A DNA stretch of 6,021 bases from contig PMYY01000124.1 of the NCBI GenBank assembly GCA_003170655.1, forward strand, positions 1-6,021, written 5' to 3'. This stretch comes from Nitrospiraceae bacterium. Lineage in GTDB: Bacteria; Nitrospirota; Thermodesulfovibrionia; Thermodesulfovibrionales; Dissulfurispiraceae. Shown piece by piece: positions 5,701 through 6,021 of the stretch. The notes beneath the pieces were generated by a model. The model worked only from the letters and a program-made list of their open reading frames with translations, did not search any database and was not told the DNA's origin. The number at the start of each line of letters is the position of its first letter. Positions within the stretch are counted from its first letter, which is position 1. The translations under genes were made by a program, and so were the position numbers.

Positions 5701-6021
5701 GTCCGGAGTCCTGCCCGCAACAGTCCGCTTCAACCAGCGCTTCGCCGACTTGTCCCTCAAGGATTCCCAATCCTTGAAGAGACAGGCCACGGATGCCCAG
5801 TTAACCAGGGCAGGCGAAGCATCAAAGTCCCAGCATTCCAAGCGGCGTCGGAACCTGCTCACAAGGATCTGCCTGACATCAGCGTATTGCACATAGAGAC
5901 CGATGTCCTTATCCGTACTCCTTGTGAGATAGTTCATTGCGGCAACCTGATCGCTTGCGGCCTCGTGTCCACAAAACAGACACTTAAACGCATCACCCTT
6001 GCGGTTCTGATTCCAGACGAA
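5527..6021 (-). CDS. tnpB: TnpB (IS200/IS605-family OrfB), C-terminal part, cut by window edge
   Basis: This is an RNA-guided DNA nuclease encoded by IS200/IS605-type elements. The frame is open to the right edge and gives 164 residues. The first 30 hold the second CxxC of the C-terminal zinc ribbon (C14, C17 in FKCLFCGHEA). Directly after it comes the DxxAAxN segment (SDQVAAMNY), whose D24 corresponds to the last RuvC catalytic aspartate. A further conserved stretch is present (DIGLYVQYADVRQILVSRFRRRLE). From about residue 64 on the sequence is basic, proline/threonine-rich and of low conservation, as expected where coding sequence also serves as the guide-RNA scaffold. The first CxxC, the other RuvC residues and the N-terminal region lie outside the window. 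The stop falls in the loop of the terminal hairpin. An internal ATG at 5937 is not the true start, since the zinc ribbon reads through upstream of it. Whether a tnpA partner exists is not visible. Confidence 0.82.
   Translation of the reverse strand, partial: FVWNQNRKGDAFKCLFCGHEAASDQVAAMNYLTRSTDKDIGLYVQYADVRQILVSRFRRRLECWDFDASPALVNWASVACLFKDWESLRDKSAKRWLKRTVAGRTPDTGEPHTSDCVGDKPKGCRIAGGTKHQQKVRQHAANTAPVNRRAKRPHPEAKIYADIV

Noticed and set aside
5527..5937. Complete small gene starting at the ATG at 5937
   Set aside because: The same frame stays open to the window edge and upstream of this ATG encodes the zinc-ribbon CxxC and RuvC aspartate of TnpB, so the ATG is an internal methionine.

Overview
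The window is a bacterial chromosome segment in which every supported gene lies on the minus strand, so transcription runs from high to low coordinates. The gene set (OmpR/PhoB-type response regulator, c-di-GMP EAL domain, DNA repair glycosylase I, tandem ACT protein and a CbbQ/CbbO-type ATPase plus vWA pair) fits a free-living, metabolically versatile bacterium. A lineage such as Nitrospirota or Desulfobacterota is possible, but this is an impression and nothing in the window fixes the taxon.

Layout from right to left. 5527-6021 is the C-terminal part of a TnpB (IS200/IS605-family OrfB) protein that enters from beyond the right edge. It ends in a strong terminal hairpin (5520-5538). Immediately after this comes an EAL-domain gene with its 5' part missing (about 5516-4986), which looks interrupted by the TnpB element. 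The 3' end of tnpB plus the hairpin is the place where an omegaRNA (reRNA) would be encoded. If so, its guide would be copied from the EAL gene fragment.

After a 57-base gap holding a good sigma-70-like promoter, cbbQ (MoxR-type AAA+ ATPase) and cbbO (vWA/MIDAS protein) form a translationally coupled pair with a TGATG overlap. This is the CbbQO/NorQD type of ATPase-driven protein activation machine, but no RuBisCO, nitric oxide reductase or other client gene is present here.

A 64-base gap with a weaker promoter candidate leads to a tight three-gene cluster. It holds a tandem ACT-domain protein, an OmpR/PhoB-type response regulator 6 bases later with no kinase in view, and tag (3-methyladenine DNA glycosylase I) 11 bases after that. 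Bases 1-39 contain no recognisable gene or terminator. No tRNA, rRNA or CRISPR array was seen. The most unusual region is the TnpB/EAL junction.
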